Notes under the pieces: model-generated
Told to the model about the DNA's origin: nothing
The model's input: only the letters and a program-made list of their open reading frames with translations
Databases searched by the model: none
Made by a program: the position numbers and the translations under genes
From: Trebonia kvetii
GTDB lineage: Bacteria; Actinomycetota; Actinomycetes; Streptosporangiales; Streptosporangiaceae
Length of the DNA stretch: 64,000 nt
Direction: 5' to 3'
Assembly: GCF_007827045.1 (NCBI RefSeq)
Contig: NZ_RPFW01000002.1
Location: 372,001-436,000, forward strand
Part shown: positions 63,824-64,000 of the stretch, piece after piece
Layout: each line of letters begins with the position of its first letter
Numbering within the stretch: position 1 is the first letter of the stretch

Positions 63824-64000
63824 GTGACGACTCGTGATGATCTTCTGGTGGCCGCTGGCCCCAGCGTAAACCCCGGCCGGTGGCTGGGGATACTCGATGA
63901 CCTGATGGCCCGGGCGGGATCCCGTTTCCGCAGGGTGGAGCCGCGCAGGCGGGCGCGGGCGTTCGTACTTGGCCTGCTGTCGGAGCTGCCGAAGGTGAAC
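63824..64000 (+). CDS. IS701-family transposase, N-terminal part at window edge
   Basis: GTG at 63824 starts MTTRDDLLVAAGPSVNPGRW, LGILDDLMARAGSRFRRVEP, RRRARAFVLGLLSELPKVN and runs off the right edge open. The RFRRVEPRRRAR helix is a hallmark of IS701 (DDE_5) transposases. It is distinct from the remnant at 28131-28936. Whether it is complete cannot be seen. Confidence 0.8.
   Translation, partial: MTTRDDLLVAAGPSVNPGRWLGILDDLMARAGSRFRRVEPRRRARAFVLGLLSELPKVN

Overview
This is a GC-rich window, by eye around 68-70% G+C, with frequent GTG and TTG starts, an Lsr2 nucleoid protein, a LexA-like repressor and WD40/NACHT/caspase signalling proteins. That points to a filamentous actinomycete (Streptomyces, Streptosporangiales or similar). 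Nothing fixes the genus. There are almost no housekeeping genes. The content is a dense accessory region of antiphage genes, insertion sequences, a Tn7-like transposition module and many broken genes.

Layout. 1-2149: the jetB (partial) and jetA genes of a Wadjet plasmid-defence operon, running off the left edge. 2412-11908: a divergent cluster. On the minus strand lie an unknown 267-aa protein, a Cas4-like PD-(D/E)XK nuclease, an unknown 499-aa protein and an SF1 helicase, with GTGA/ATGA-type couplings among the last three. On the plus strand are sbcD and sbcC. 11990-13222: two small genes, one a cupin. 13465-21742: a WD40 protein divergent from a four-gene operon (unknown 586-aa protein, inositol-phosphatase-like protein, alpha/beta hydrolase, caspase-NACHT ATPase). 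The caspase-NACHT and WD40 proteins look like two halves of one STAND architecture. 22078-30900: insertion sequences (IS5-like, IS630, IS701 remnant), Lsr2, a stand-alone caspase/CHAT-like protein, an AT-rich orphan gene and a frameshifted TniQ.

30876-58776: a region bordered on both sides by copies of a 20-bp sequence resembling TnsB-binding end repeats. It carries, from left to right: a three-gene minus-strand operon of very large proteins of unknown function (919, 1217 and 1059 aa; the last ends in a degenerate phospholipase-D fold); a Shango-like sngABC defence operon (TerB protein, ATPase, DEAD/DEAH helicase); a 5'-truncated duplicate of the SF1 helicase found at 2412-3749; IS110 and nuclease remnants; a LexA-like repressor divergent from two nuclease-fold genes; and TnsA/TnsB/TnsC-type transposition genes, with tnsC split by one frameshift.

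58864-64000: a frameshifted unknown gene, a small membrane protein, an HNH-helicase chimera remnant, a SLATT membrane effector, a DUF1737 protein and the start of an IS701-family transposase that runs off the right edge.

Reading as a whole: most intact operons fit defence against phage or plasmid DNA (Wadjet, Shango, SbcCD with helicase and nuclease, caspase-NACHT, SLATT). The transposition genes explain how such cargo gathers. The two strongest candidates for something undescribed are the divergent SbcCD-helicase-Cas4-like cluster, whose helicase has a broken near-copy beside Shango, and the split caspase-NACHT/WD40 locus with its phosphatase and hydrolase partners. The three giant genes are the largest block with no assigned function. 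No tRNA, rRNA or CRISPR array was noticed, although no computational scan was possible.
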